NCBI GenBank assembly: GCA_947493215.1
Contig: CANLQE010000004.1
Location: 124,001-188,000, forward strand
DNA: 64,000 nucleotides
DNA from: an uncultured Sphingomonadaceae bacterium
GTDB lineage: Bacteria > Pseudomonadota > Alphaproteobacteria > Sphingomonadales > Sphingomonadaceae
Reading direction: 5' to 3'
In this document: piece after piece, positions 16,352-24,755 of the stretch
Position numbering within the stretch: the first letter of the stretch is position 1
Layout of the letters: each line of letters begins with the position of its first letter
The notes under the pieces: generated by a model
What the model saw: only the letters and a program-made list of their open reading frames with translations
What the model was told of the DNA's origin: nothing
The model's database searches: none
Translations under genes and position numbers: made by a program

Positions 16352-17146
16352 TCAGAAAATTGAGTTATGCTGACCACCGTCAATAACGATATTCTGACCA
16401 ACGATGAAGCGCGCTAACTCGCTGCACAGGAACGCTGCCATCGGCGCAAGATCATCAGCTTGACCAGAAAATCCAGCCGGAATTTTATTGTTCGCTACAA
16501 AATGCTCCCGGACGATTTCGGGTTCAGGTTCGAGCCCGAATGCTTCTGCGTAATGTCCCATAATTTCTGAAGCACCTTCGGTCTGGAACATGCCGGGGAG
16601 CAGGTTATTCATGATAACGCCGTGCGGCGCGACTTCTCGTGAAACACTAGCGGTATAGTTGAGAAGTGCGGACCGTGCGGGCCCGGACATCAGACGCCAG
16701 ATCATAGGGTTCTTGGCTGAGAAAGTGGCTATGTTGACAATCCTCCCCCAGCCTTTTTCTTTCATGACCGGGATGTAGTTGCGCATAATCTCCATCGGAC
16801 CAATTAAAGCTGTTTCGATAGATTCTCGCCACATTTCAGGGGTGACTTTCAGGAAATCTCCGTTGGGAGGCGGCGGCTTGATGGTAATGGAAAGAATGTC
16901 AGGATCTGAACAAGCGGCAAACAATGCCGCGCGGCCTTCTTCTTTCGAAGAATCGGCAACCACTGGGGTCACCTTCGTGCCGTATTTCTCAGAGATCTCC
17001 TTGGCAGCCTGAACCAGTCGCTCCTCGCGCCTCGCCGTGATGTAAAGCTCGGCACCAGCCTCAGCTAAACGTTCCGCTGTTGCCCGGCCCATTCCGGCGC
17101 TTCCGCCAGCCATGATCGCTTTCTTTCCTTTGATCTGAAGGTCCAT
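16352..17146 (-). CDS. Atypical short-chain dehydrogenase/reductase lacking the canonical catalytic residues
   Basis: A 264-residue SDR fold: glycine motif GGSAGMG near residues 14-20, ITARREERL, GWGRIVNIAT, a SREVAPHGVIMNNLLPG segment and the terminal NIVIDGGQ. The catalytic residues depart from the classical set: the NNAG motif is replaced by ITIKPPPP, the catalytic Ser position reads Thr, and the YxxxK pair reads S..xR (MSGPARS). Related FabG-like subgroups also lose YxxxK, so this may be an inherited variant. It may bind NAD(P) without classic dehydrogenase chemistry. It is followed (upstream in the operon) by the isomerase-like and GMC genes with gaps of 47 and 57 bases, indicating one operon transcribed leftwards from the TetR-controlled region. 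Confidence 0.8.
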   Translation of the reverse strand: MDLQIKGKKAIMAGGSAGMGRATAERLAEAGAELYITARREERLVQAAKEISEKYGTKVTPVVADSSKEEGRAALFAACSDPDILSITIKPPPPNGDFLKVTPEMWRESIETALIGPMEIMRNYIPVMKEKGWGRIVNIATFSAKNPMIWRLMSGPARSALLNYTASVSREVAPHGVIMNNLLPGMFQTEGASEIMGHYAEAFGLEPEPEIVREHFVANNKIPAGFSGQADDLAPMAAFLCSELARFIVGQNIVIDGGQHNSIF

Positions 17147-17193
17147 CTACAGTCTCCTCTTGTTGGTTTAATTGGGTCAAATAGGTTTGTTGT

Positions 17194-17847
17194 TCATTTG
17201 GCTGAGCTAAGCCGCAATCCTGCTTCATCGAGACGCCAGCGCAGCGTATCAATCCGGTCTTGACCGAAAAATGGCTCTCCGTTGAACACCATCGTCGGCA
17301 CGCCCCAGTGTCCAGCTTGTTCCAAAAGCTCATGGTTTTTCGCGATCTCGGCTTTGCCGTCATATCGTTCGACAGCGGCTTCCATGTCGGCGAGGTCCAG
17401 ACCGGCTTTAGCGGTGGCACGCGCCAAATGATCACTTTCGTGCCAATCAACTGTTCCACCCCACAGCAGTAGCGCCACCTGATAGGCAAAATCGATGCCC
17501 TTGCCGCGTCGTTCGGCCTCGATGCCAAGTGTTGATAGTCGCCAGATATAGGGTTGCTCTTCCGGAACTTCGAAGGTTTCCCTGTCTTGAATTACGGGAT
17601 CTGGTTTGGGCCATGACATCGGAAGTCCAAGGAACTTCCCGCGCCGATATGAATCCATCACAATATATTGCGGGCGTTTTTTGTCGTTTGCATCAAACAC
17701 CGCTGCTTTAGCGCGCAAGGCGATAGGCAACACAGGCCGCAATGCCACCGAAACGTCATAATCCTCACGCAATCGCAAAAGGTCTGGCGTAACCAGATAG
17801 GAATAGGGGCTTCTGAAGGACCAGAAGACGTCAATATTGTGCGGCAT
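17194..17847 (-). CDS. DsbA-family/2-hydroxychromene-2-carboxylate isomerase-like protein
   Basis: A 217-residue thioredoxin-fold protein of the kappa-class GST/HCCA isomerase group. The N-terminal WSFRSPYSYL motif carries the catalytic Ser that binds glutathione, and GHWGVPTMVFNGEPFFGQDRI near residues 180-200 is the conserved cis-Pro and ligand-binding region. Known members isomerise hydroxychromene carboxylate in naphthalene degradation using glutathione, or act as kappa GSTs. Here it lies in an operon with an SDR and a GMC oxidoreductase, so a glutathione-dependent isomerisation in an aromatic or polyene route is a reasonable inference; the substrate is not known. Confidence 0.85.
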   Translation of the reverse strand: MPHNIDVFWSFRSPYSYLVTPDLLRLREDYDVSVALRPVLPIALRAKAAVFDANDKKRPQYIVMDSYRRGKFLGLPMSWPKPDPVIQDRETFEVPEEQPYIWRLSTLGIEAERRGKGIDFAYQVALLLWGGTVDWHESDHLARATAKAGLDLADMEAAVERYDGKAEIAKNHELLEQAGHWGVPTMVFNGEPFFGQDRIDTLRWRLDEAGLRLSSAK

Positions 17848-17904
17848 GATTCTTTCTCCTCGACATTATTTCCGGGCTTGCTCGATTCCAATTGAGAGTG
17901 CGGT

Positions 17905-19380
17905 TCATGACTGCGCTGTCGCCGTCATTTTGCGCGCAACCCGTTCAGCAATCATCACGCAACCAAGATAAGTGTTGCCGGAAGGGATGGTGGGCATCAC
18001 AGAAGCGTCCACGACCCGGAGACCTTCAATTCCCCGGACGCGGCAATCTGCATCCAGCACCGAGCCCATCGGGCAGGTTCCGGCCATATGTCCGTAGCTA
18101 ACTGTGTTTCGCTCAAACGCCACAGCAACTGCATCCTCTGCTCTGAGATCGTGAGGGGTCTCTGGTTGGCAACCTAAAGCTAGCGCAGCGCTAGAAGTTT
18201 CCCACGCAGCCAGGCGTTCAAATGCGTGACCCAAGCGCGCAACATCGTCACTGGGTAGTGTCGGTGCGGTGACAACTGGCTCGGTCTCTGAGGGACCGCC
18301 AAGTCTTACCTTGCCGTTCCCGGACGAGCGCAGAAGAAAAACACCCATTGTGAATGTGGTCGGCCCATCTTTGCTGGAAGGCGCAACCGGGAAAAGATGA
18401 TAGTCAACATCCCGACCATTCGACGCGCCGATATACAGGGATTGCGCTGGTCCTGCGATGCCCTCACGCGGACTTTCATGCCGGTAGCGTATGCCCGGAC
18501 CGAGATGGTCGCTAAGCGTTTCACCAACCGGCAAGTTAGCCTGTACAGCAATGTCGTGACCCGCCAAATGATCAGCCGGACCAATGCCAGATCGCATCAG
18601 CAAGATCGGAGACCACAAAGCGCCAGCCGAGATCACAACCTCATCAGCTTCAACCTCTTCGCCGTCTTCGAGCGTGATTCCGGTGGCCCGCCCAGCGTCA
18701 ATATTGATTCCAATGACCTTACAACCGCTGCGTATTTCAAGGTTTTCCCGCTGACGCACATCGGCGGTGAGATATGCACGGCTGGTTGTCAGTCGATTGG
18801 TATCGGCATCAATTGTTACTGGGAATATTCCAATGCCGGGTAATTGCGTAGAGTCATTTATATCGTCGACGATCGGACTATCTGTCTCCACCATACCATC
18901 ATAGAAGGCGGTCTGTGCGCGGGACATTTCGTCTCGCTGCCAGCGACGAACGGTGAGAGGGCCGCTGTCGCCATGTATAGGGCTCGATCCGAAATCCAGA
19001 TCATTTTCTGCCGCAATGAAGGTATCTACAACATCGTTCCAGCCCCAACCTTCAAGCCCCGAAGCTGCCCAGCCATCATAGTCTTCTGGCAAGCCGCGCA
19101 ATGTGGCCAATCCATTGACAGCTGAGGTTCCGCCCATCACGCGTCCCTGAAGCGCTGGAATAATACCTGCTTCACCCTGCATCCCAACCATCGCTACGGG
19201 TGAAGCACCCTGCCAAGCCTCCGGAGCGCGCGAAGGATCCAACACTGAAGACCCATAGACATCGTCATCCGGCCCCGCTTCAAGCAGCGTTACAGAGATA
19301 TCAGATGCTTCACTGAGACGCGCCGCCAGCACTGTTCCAGCCGTTCCGCCGCCAACTATGATGATATGCTTCTGTTTCAT
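17905..19380 (-). CDS. GMC family FAD-dependent oxidoreductase
   Basis: A 491-residue FAD enzyme. The N-terminal dinucleotide motif VGGGTAGTVLAARLSE, the GMC signature GRVMGGTSAVNGLATLRG, the second signature GALWSPILLMRSGIGP and the C-terminal GHMAGTCPMG (catalytic His) and PTIPSGNTYLGCVMIAE (Asn at the second active-site position) are all present. GMC enzymes oxidise primary alcohols to aldehydes, with choline dehydrogenase and aryl-alcohol oxidase as examples; in sphingomonad lignin-dimer catabolism, related enzymes oxidise a hydroxymethyl side chain. It is the first gene of the leftward operon and divergent from tetR, with the operator between. Confidence 0.9.
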   Translation of the reverse strand: MKQKHIIIVGGGTAGTVLAARLSEASDISVTLLEAGPDDDVYGSSVLDPSRAPEAWQGASPVAMVGMQGEAGIIPALQGRVMGGTSAVNGLATLRGLPEDYDGWAASGLEGWGWNDVVDTFIAAENDLDFGSSPIHGDSGPLTVRRWQRDEMSRAQTAFYDGMVETDSPIVDDINDSTQLPGIGIFPVTIDADTNRLTTSRAYLTADVRQRENLEIRSGCKVIGINIDAGRATGITLEDGEEVEADEVVISAGALWSPILLMRSGIGPADHLAGHDIAVQANLPVGETLSDHLGPGIRYRHESPREGIAGPAQSLYIGASNGRDVDYHLFPVAPSSKDGPTTFTMGVFLLRSSGNGKVRLGGPSETEPVVTAPTLPSDDVARLGHAFERLAAWETSSAALALGCQPETPHDLRAEDAVAVAFERNTVSYGHMAGTCPMGSVLDADCRVRGIEGLRVVDASVMPTIPSGNTYLGCVMIAERVARKMTATAQS

Positions 19381-19429
19381 TTACCGTTCCGCCATCTCTC
19401 TATTTCCTGCTTGCAGAATCGCGAGTAAT

Positions 19430-19456
19430 TAGGTAGTGATACCTAGAGTTAGGTAA
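19430..19456. promoter_or_regulatory. Candidate TetR operator in the divergent promoter
   Basis: TAGGTA (19430-19435) and TACCTA (19440-19445) form a perfect palindrome with a four-base spacer, followed by a third half-site TTAGGTAA at 19449-19456. It lies midway between the divergent starts at 19380 and 19508, so one bound regulator could control both the GMC operon and tetR-gst. Confidence 0.7.
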
Positions 19457-19507
19457 AACATGCTAATTTAGCAACCCTTTTTTGAATTTCAGGAAGAGTA
19501 AGCTCTG

Positions 19508-20251
19508 ATGAAAACACGTTCGGCCACAGCCATTCGGATACTTGAAGCCAGCCGTAAGCTTTTTAATGCCAAGGGATATGCAGCGACTTCAGTGACCGAG
19601 ATCGCGGCATCCTTAGGCATTTCTCAAGGTAATTTGACCTATCATTTCAAGACCAAGCGCGACCTAGCGATGCAGCTAGAGGCGGATGTCCTGCAAGTGA
19701 TGAAAGCCCGCCGTGCGAACCTCAATCCCGGAACTCTGGCCGACGATTATGTTGAGCATTTGCTGTTTGGAATGGAGCTAACATGGAACAATCGGTTTCT
19801 GATGCGAGACCGTATGCAATATGCGGGTGCTCCAATTGGTCGGCGTCCCGACTCCGAGTTAATGGCCGATTTTTACGAGCTCACATCGTTGCTGGTGCGG
19901 ATCAGGGAGCAGAATATGTTCACCAAGGACACCGCACCGGATATTGATGTGCTTGCCAGATCACTCTGGATAGTGAGCCGCTACTGGATTGATTATCTGC
20001 GTGAACTTGAAGGATTGACTGAGATCAGCTGGGCGGATCAAGAACGCGGGATACAGCACCATTTCGCGATCCTGCTTCCCAGTTTGAAACTATCGGCCAG
20101 ACGTGAGTTCAAAGCAGCACTGGACCAAGCATCTAGTCATTCGAAAATTCGTGAAGTCGGCAGTCATCGAAAGGCCGCGACCGGGCCGCTCTTGCATGAG
20201 CAGTCTGTGTCGCACCCAATAGATCAACAAGGAGTGGAAAATGCAGAATGA
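19508..20251 (+). CDS. TetR/AcrR family transcriptional regulator
   Basis: A 247-residue regulator with a TetR helix-turn-helix at about residues 28-47 (TSVTEIAASLGISQGNLTYHF). The C-terminal ligand-binding domain is helical and poorly conserved; the last 30 residues are a polar tail beyond the usual domain end. The gene is divergent from the GMC operon and overlaps the GST-like gene by 11 bases, so it is co-transcribed with it. The palindrome at 19430-19445 is the obvious candidate binding site. It is probably a ligand-responsive repressor of the catabolic operon and of itself. Confidence 0.9.
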   Translation: MKTRSATAIRILEASRKLFNAKGYAATSVTEIAASLGISQGNLTYHFKTKRDLAMQLEADVLQVMKARRANLNPGTLADDYVEHLLFGMELTWNNRFLMRDRMQYAGAPIGRRPDSELMADFYELTSLLVRIREQNMFTKDTAPDIDVLARSLWIVSRYWIDYLRELEGLTEISWADQERGIQHHFAILLPSLKLSARREFKAALDQASSHSKIREVGSHRKAATGPLLHEQSVSHPIDQQGVENAE

Positions 20252-21488
20252 TATTGTGCAGGATGGCCAGTATACCATCCATGGGATGTTCTGTTCCTAC
20301 TTCACCAAGAAGCTGGAAACCTATTTCCGGGTAAAGGGAATTCCCTATAAGTTTGTCGAGATGGATGCGCCGGGATTTGCGCAATCTTCGCAAAAAGTGG
20401 GCGTGATGCAACTTCCTTTGGTCGAGTGTCCAGACGGCAGCTGGATTTGCGATACCACTCCTATTATCCAAGAGTTTGAAGCCGACCCTTCTTTGATATT
20501 GCTTCGACCCAAAGACCCGTTAGCAGCATTTTGCAGCTACTTTCTGGAAGACTGTTTCGATGAATGGCTCTGGGCACCTGCACTCTATTATCGTTGGGCA
20601 TTCCCAATGGACGAAATCCGGCGGAGCGAAGAGTTTACTTATACAATCGCGGCCAACGGGTTCAAATTTCCTCGCTTCATTTTGCGACGCATTTTGACCT
20701 TTCGCCAAAAGGCCGTGCACCTAAAAGCAAACGGTATCAACAGCCCCGCCCATGCTCGGCACATTGAAGAGCTATATCTTGAACTGCTCGACTTGTTGCA
20801 GCCGATACTGAAAAAGCGCCCGTTTCTTTTCGGGGATCGTCCGTGTGAGGCAGATATTGGTCTGCAAGGTCCGGTATTCCCGCACTTCGCCAATGACCCG
20901 ACTTCGCAAGAAATCATGCAGGTGCGCGCGCCTCATGTATTCCGGTGGGTTGCCCGGCTCTGGTCAACGCGGCCAGAAGAACTGACCGCTACAGATGAGA
21001 TCGCTTCCGTACCGGACGACCTCAAGCCTCTTATGCAAAAGTTCGCAGGTGAATATCTTCCCTATCTAGTCGCGAATAGACAAGCGTTTCAGACAGGCGA
21101 AGAGCGCACACAATACAAGCTAGGCGGCCTCAATTGGGATGTGGTGACAGCTCCTTACCGCGTCTATTGTCTGGCGCAGCTGCAACAACGCTTTCAGGCG
21201 TTGAGCAATGATGAACAAATGAAGTGCAGCGAGTTTGTTGGGGAAGAAGCTATCTCCATTTTAAGCGGAGAGATTTTCTGCCCACCAGAAATGCAAAACG
21301 TCACCGCAGCTAAGCCTGCCAAACTAGCGGCAGACAATGTAGTTTCCCGGCATTGGCAAAAGAAGTCATGGTTTGAAAGCTATCTCGAATCTTCAAGAAT
21401 GGATAGCGAATTGAAGCGCCTTCCCGAGATCAAGGAAGAAGGCTCAGACTGGTTGCCAATCTATTTCAAACATCATCGAGCGAAGTAA
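20241..21488 (+). CDS. Glutathione S-transferase-like protein with extended C-terminus
   Basis: A 415-residue protein with an N-terminal thioredoxin/GST domain (YTIHGMFCSYFTKKLETYFRVKGIPY, then MQLPLVECPDGSWICDTTPIIQEF with the cis-Pro and the glutathione-binding D-T/S pair) and a GST-type helical domain (RPFLFGDRPCEADIGLQGPVFPHF). About 150 residues follow that are not part of a normal 210-230-residue GST; the segment around residues 290-360 is unassigned. GST-like enzymes in sphingomonads can cleave aryl ethers or isomerise intermediates. GGAGTGG lies directly upstream of the ATG, which overlaps the tetR stop. A strong half-repeat follows the gene. Confidence 0.8.
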   Translation: MQNDIVQDGQYTIHGMFCSYFTKKLETYFRVKGIPYKFVEMDAPGFAQSSQKVGVMQLPLVECPDGSWICDTTPIIQEFEADPSLILLRPKDPLAAFCSYFLEDCFDEWLWAPALYYRWAFPMDEIRRSEEFTYTIAANGFKFPRFILRRILTFRQKAVHLKANGINSPAHARHIEELYLELLDLLQPILKKRPFLFGDRPCEADIGLQGPVFPHFANDPTSQEIMQVRAPHVFRWVARLWSTRPEELTATDEIASVPDDLKPLMQKFAGEYLPYLVANRQAFQTGEERTQYKLGGLNWDVVTAPYRVYCLAQLQQRFQALSNDEQMKCSEFVGEEAISILSGEIFCPPEMQNVTAAKPAKLAADNVVSRHWQKKSWFESYLESSRMDSELKRLPEIKEEGSDWLPIYFKHHRAK

Positions 21489-21517
21489 GTTCAGTTGGCG
21501 TGGGCTAGCAAGAGATT

Positions 21518-21552
21518 CTAGTGTCCGCTTTTGCGCCCATAGCGGACATTAG
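21518..21552 (+). repeat. Perfect half-copy of the repeat between convergent genes
   Basis: CTAGTGTCCGCTTTTG, loop CGCCC, ATAGCGGACATTAG: a 35-base near-perfect hairpin between the 3' ends at 21488 and 21580. It could serve as a bidirectional terminator. Confidence 0.85.
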
Positions 21553-21579
21553 AAGTGGCACAGCTTCTAACCTATAGCT

Positions 21580-22179
21580 TCACCGTAATCTCTTTTTTGC
21601 AACAGCATAGACATGTGTTTCAGGGTATTGATCAAGCTCCAAATGCATAAGCGATAGCCCGTTATCCAGCAGAATTTGGACATTTTCAGTTATCCCAATC
21701 GTGCTGTGATAAAAGCTATCACCACGCCATTCGCTTGTGTCGCCGCCTGATCCATCTCCAAAAGTATAAATTAGAACGCCATCGTCATCCAGTAGCTGGC
21801 ATAGTTTTGTGACAACTGGCTTGTGCATGTCGAGTGGCAGATGAAAGATGCTGTCCCATGCCACAATAAAGTTGAACTTCTTTGACGTTTCCCACGAACA
21901 AATATCTTGATGAATGAAATTTTCTTTAGGGTGATTGAACATAGCCAATCGGACCATCTCCTCAGATACATCCAGGCCAGTAATTTTATACCCTTTAGAC
22001 TGCAATATGCGAACAAACCGTCCGCCTGCGCCGCATCCTACATCAAGCGCCGTTCCGCCCTCTGAAGCGTAACTGACTGCCTTTTCGAACTGTTCAACTC
22101 CATAGCTGGAATTAATGTGGCGATCATTCCACCATTGCGCGATTTTATCATATTTCTTGCCAAGAACTCGCGGATCCAT
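21580..22179 (-). CDS. Class I SAM-dependent methyltransferase
   Basis: A 199-residue enzyme with the Rossmann methyltransferase fold: motif I ALDVGCGAGGRF at residues 44-55, motif II with ITGLDVSEEMV, and IVAWDSIFHLP and LLDDDGVLIYTFGDGSGG as motifs IV-V. It transfers a methyl group from S-adenosylmethionine to an unknown small molecule; no substrate domain is visible. The gene stands alone and convergent with the GST-like gene. Confidence 0.85.
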   Translation of the reverse strand: MDPRVLGKKYDKIAQWWNDRHINSSYGVEQFEKAVSYASEGGTALDVGCGAGGRFVRILQSKGYKITGLDVSEEMVRLAMFNHPKENFIHQDICSWETSKKFNFIVAWDSIFHLPLDMHKPVVTKLCQLLDDDGVLIYTFGDGSGGDTSEWRGDSFYHSTIGITENVQILLDNGLSLMHLELDQYPETHVYAVAKKRLR

Positions 22180-22284
22180 AGTTTGGCCTTTTCATATAGA
22201 AAATGAGCTATGAATCTGGATACCAGCTTCTATTGAATGTTGAAGCGCAAACTTAACATCGTGGAACGACGGTGCCAATGTCCT

Positions 22285-22581
22285 TCAATCGGGATAGCCC
22301 GGCTCTCCACGGCAATCATCGTCTAGCTCGCCATCGTCATTATAGCCGTCGCAATTATCGTCCTTGTCGATGAAATAGCCCGCTGCGGCTCCGGCCGCAG
22401 CACCAATGGCGGCTCCTTTCAGGGCGTCATCTGTGTCACCGGTTACTGCGCCGATAATTGCGCCGGTTGCCGCGCCGGCTGCAGCACCTTCGCCGGCATA
22501 GTTTCCCGCACAGGCCGATAGCGATAGGGTCGACACAGCCGCAACCGAAAGGATGGATAGTTTTTTCGCAAATGGTCGCAT
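22285..22581 (-). CDS. Glycine-zipper outer membrane lipoprotein
   Basis: A 98-residue lipoprotein: signal peptide with lipobox LSAC, then a GxxxG-rich glycine-zipper stretch (GAAAGAATGAIIGAVTGD and GAAIGAAAGAAAGYF) and an acidic, cysteine-containing tail (CDGYNDDGELDDDCRGE). AGGAG with a seven-base spacing selects the ATG at 22581 over the ATG two codons earlier. Glycine-zipper proteins embed in or stabilise the envelope; the specific role is unknown. The acidic tail, resembling a calcium-binding loop, is notable. Confidence 0.75.
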   Translation of the reverse strand: MRPFAKKLSILSVAAVSTLSLSACAGNYAGEGAAAGAATGAIIGAVTGDTDDALKGAAIGAAAGAAAGYFIDKDDNCDGYNDDGELDDDCRGEPGYPD

Positions 22582-22897
22582 GAACATACTCCTGAGATTA
22601 TCTGCCCCCGTAATATAGCCCATAAGCCCGGTGGCCGCGGTCTGGTTGCTGAACAGCTGCAGTTTTTCAGATGAACGGTATTGCCATTGCGATGACCGCC
22701 AACATTTTCTCATTTTGAGATGAATGACCCCCTATCGATAAGCCAAAGGGGCTGCGCAAAAATTCTAAACGTCTGCTGAAGCGGATCTTGTTGTTAGACC
22801 GTCGATTCAAGAAAATGCGGCTCCCCTCTAAAATGATCCTTGCCGCCGCTTCCTTTCCTCTGCCAATAGACGCTCAGGACATAGGGGACCAAGGCGC
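22582..22897. other. Intergenic region between lipoprotein and GntP permease
   Basis: About 315 bases with no credible gene. It must contain the divergent promoters of the flanking genes; a GGGGACC lies eight bases before the GntP start. A short GTCTGCT/AGCGGAT pair near 22770 may be a relic of the repeat family but is too short to call. Confidence 0.4.
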
Positions 22898-24253
22898 ATG
22901 ATATCAGCAATCGGATTAATCGGCGGGCTCGCGCTGCTCATCTATATGACGGTGAAAGGCGTAAACATATTGATCGCCGGGCCGATTGCCGCCGCGATTG
23001 TTGCGATGACCAGCGGGCTGGCATGGTTGCCGCCTTTGGCCGCCGAGGGCGCGCCGGATTTCGCCACCGCCTATATGGATGGCTTTGTCAGCTTCTTCAA
23101 AAGCTGGTTCTTCATGTTCCTGCTCGGCGCGATTTTTGGAGAAATCATGGGCGCCTCGGGCGCTGCGGCCAGCGTTGCCCACTGGGTTATCGAGAAAATC
23201 GGGATCAAACATGCGGTGCTCGCCGTTGTCGCGGCCTGCGCTATCTTAACCTATGGCGGGGTTAGCGTTTTTATCGTCGCTTTCTCGGTTTATTCACTGG
23301 CAGTGCACCTGTTCCGTGAAGCCAATTTACCCAGGCGTTTCATTCCCGCCGCGCTCGCGTTTGGATCGGTCACCTTTACGATGACGACAGCAGGAAGCCC
23401 GGAAATCCAGAATTTGATCCCGATGGAATTTCTCGGCACCACAGCTTATGCGGGTTGGGAAGTCAGCTTGGTGGTCGCCATCTTCATGGCTGTTTCCGGT
23501 CATTTCTGGCTCAATTGGATGGTCAAACGCGCCGTCGCCAATGGCGAGACTTTTGTCGGACGAGAAACTGACGACACCAATACGGACTATGGCAACCTGC
23601 CCGCGCCGATTATTTGTTTATTGCCGCTTGTGGCGGTGCTCGGCATTTTCCTGATCTTCCAATATCCTCAAGACATGGGGCCATTATCCGCGATCTTGCC
23701 GCAAAACTCGCTTGATAAATGGGCGTTAGTCGCGGCCTTGGGTTCCGGCGCGATTGTCGCTTTGATCGTGGGTTACCGAAAATTGCGAGCCATGCCAGAA
23801 GCCTTCTCTCGCGGAGCCACCAGCGCGGTCGTGGCCATTACCAATACCTGCGCCGTGGTCGGTTTTGGAGCAGTCGCAAAGCTGTCCCCGGCGTTTCAAG
23901 AAGCCTTGATCATGGTACAGAATATCCCGGGAAGCCCGTTGATCGGAGCTGCCGTTGCTGTCACCGTCATTGCGGGGCTTACCGGGTCAGCCTCAGGCGG
24001 GCAGACCATCGCCCTGCCCTTGATTGCTCCGCATTACATGGACGTTGGCGCGCAGCCGGACGAACTCCACAGGGTCGTTGCAATATCTTCTGGCGCGCTC
24101 GATAGCTTGCCCCATAATGGTTATGTCGTGACCACCATCCGCGCTGTTTGCGGAGAAACGCATAAGGATGCCTATGGAGCGGTCGGCGCGCTGACGGTGA
24201 TTATACCAGTTATCGGCACGATTATAGCGGTGGCGCTATTCACGATGTTCTAA
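22898..24253 (+). CDS. GntP family permease
   Basis: A 451-residue integral membrane transporter with about 12 hydrophobic segments. The pattern fits the GntP/gluconate symporter group: a glycine-rich first half (FMFLLGAIFGEIMGASGAAASVA, with LTYGGVSVFIVAF) and the second half GLTGSASGGQTIALPL and SSGALDSLPHNGYVVTT. Members move gluconate, related sugar acids or short carboxylates with protons. The substrate here cannot be assigned from sequence. A GNAT gene follows 13 bases later and is likely co-transcribed. Confidence 0.85.
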   Translation: MISAIGLIGGLALLIYMTVKGVNILIAGPIAAAIVAMTSGLAWLPPLAAEGAPDFATAYMDGFVSFFKSWFFMFLLGAIFGEIMGASGAAASVAHWVIEKIGIKHAVLAVVAACAILTYGGVSVFIVAFSVYSLAVHLFREANLPRRFIPAALAFGSVTFTMTTAGSPEIQNLIPMEFLGTTAYAGWEVSLVVAIFMAVSGHFWLNWMVKRAVANGETFVGRETDDTNTDYGNLPAPIICLLPLVAVLGIFLIFQYPQDMGPLSAILPQNSLDKWALVAALGSGAIVALIVGYRKLRAMPEAFSRGATSAVVAITNTCAVVGFGAVAKLSPAFQEALIMVQNIPGSPLIGAAVAVTVIAGLTGSASGGQTIALPLIAPHYMDVGAQPDELHRVVAISSGALDSLPHNGYVVTTIRAVCGETHKDAYGAVGALTVIIPVIGTIIAVALFTMF

Positions 24254-24266
24254 TAGAAAAGACCAG

Positions 24267-24752
24267 ATGACCGTTACAATTCGCCAATATACTACCGCAG
24301 ACAAGCAGGCCTATATCGCCCTCAATCTGGACTGGATTGAGGAATCCTTTACGGTGGAAAGCAGTGACCGGGACCAATTGGAAGAACTAGAAACCACCAT
24401 TCTTGGAACCGGCGGACAGATCATCGTCGCCGAACTGGACGGCAATATCGTCGGCACTGGCGCGATTTTACCGCCCCATCATGATCCACAAGATGGCCGC
24501 AAATGGCTGGAGATCGTGAAAATGGCGGCTCAGAAAAATCTACGCGGACAAGGCATTGGTCGTGCCGTTCTGGAAGCATTGATTGCCGAAGGGCGAGCGA
24601 TGGCCGCCGATGCTATCTGGCTGGAGACCAATAACGACCTGAAAGCCGCCATCCGTCTTTATGAACGGTGCGGCTTTCAGCATTTATCCGGCGATGAACT
24701 GTGGCCCACGCCTTATGCGCGCTGCAATGTACAAATGGTTTTGGAGCTATGA
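24267..24752 (+). CDS. GNAT family N-acetyltransferase
   Basis: A 161-residue acetyl-CoA-dependent N-acetyltransferase. The acetyl-CoA binding motif A is visible as NLRGQGIGRAVLEALI near residues 91-106, preceded by the beta4 strand LEIVKMAAQ and followed by IWLETNNDLKAAIRLYERCGF (motif B). It acetylates an amine or peptide N-terminus of unknown identity. It lies 13 bases after the GntP permease gene and is convergent with padR three bases away. Confidence 0.85.
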   Translation: MTVTIRQYTTADKQAYIALNLDWIEESFTVESSDRDQLEELETTILGTGGQIIVAELDGNIVGTGAILPPHHDPQDGRKWLEIVKMAAQKNLRGQGIGRAVLEALIAEGRAMAADAIWLETNNDLKAAIRLYERCGFQHLSGDELWPTPYARCNVQMVLEL

Positions 24753-24755
24753 CCG

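Noticed and set aside
22764-22787. Further repeat copy near the GntP gene
   Set aside because: Only seven bases on each side match the family and no loop type is recognisable.
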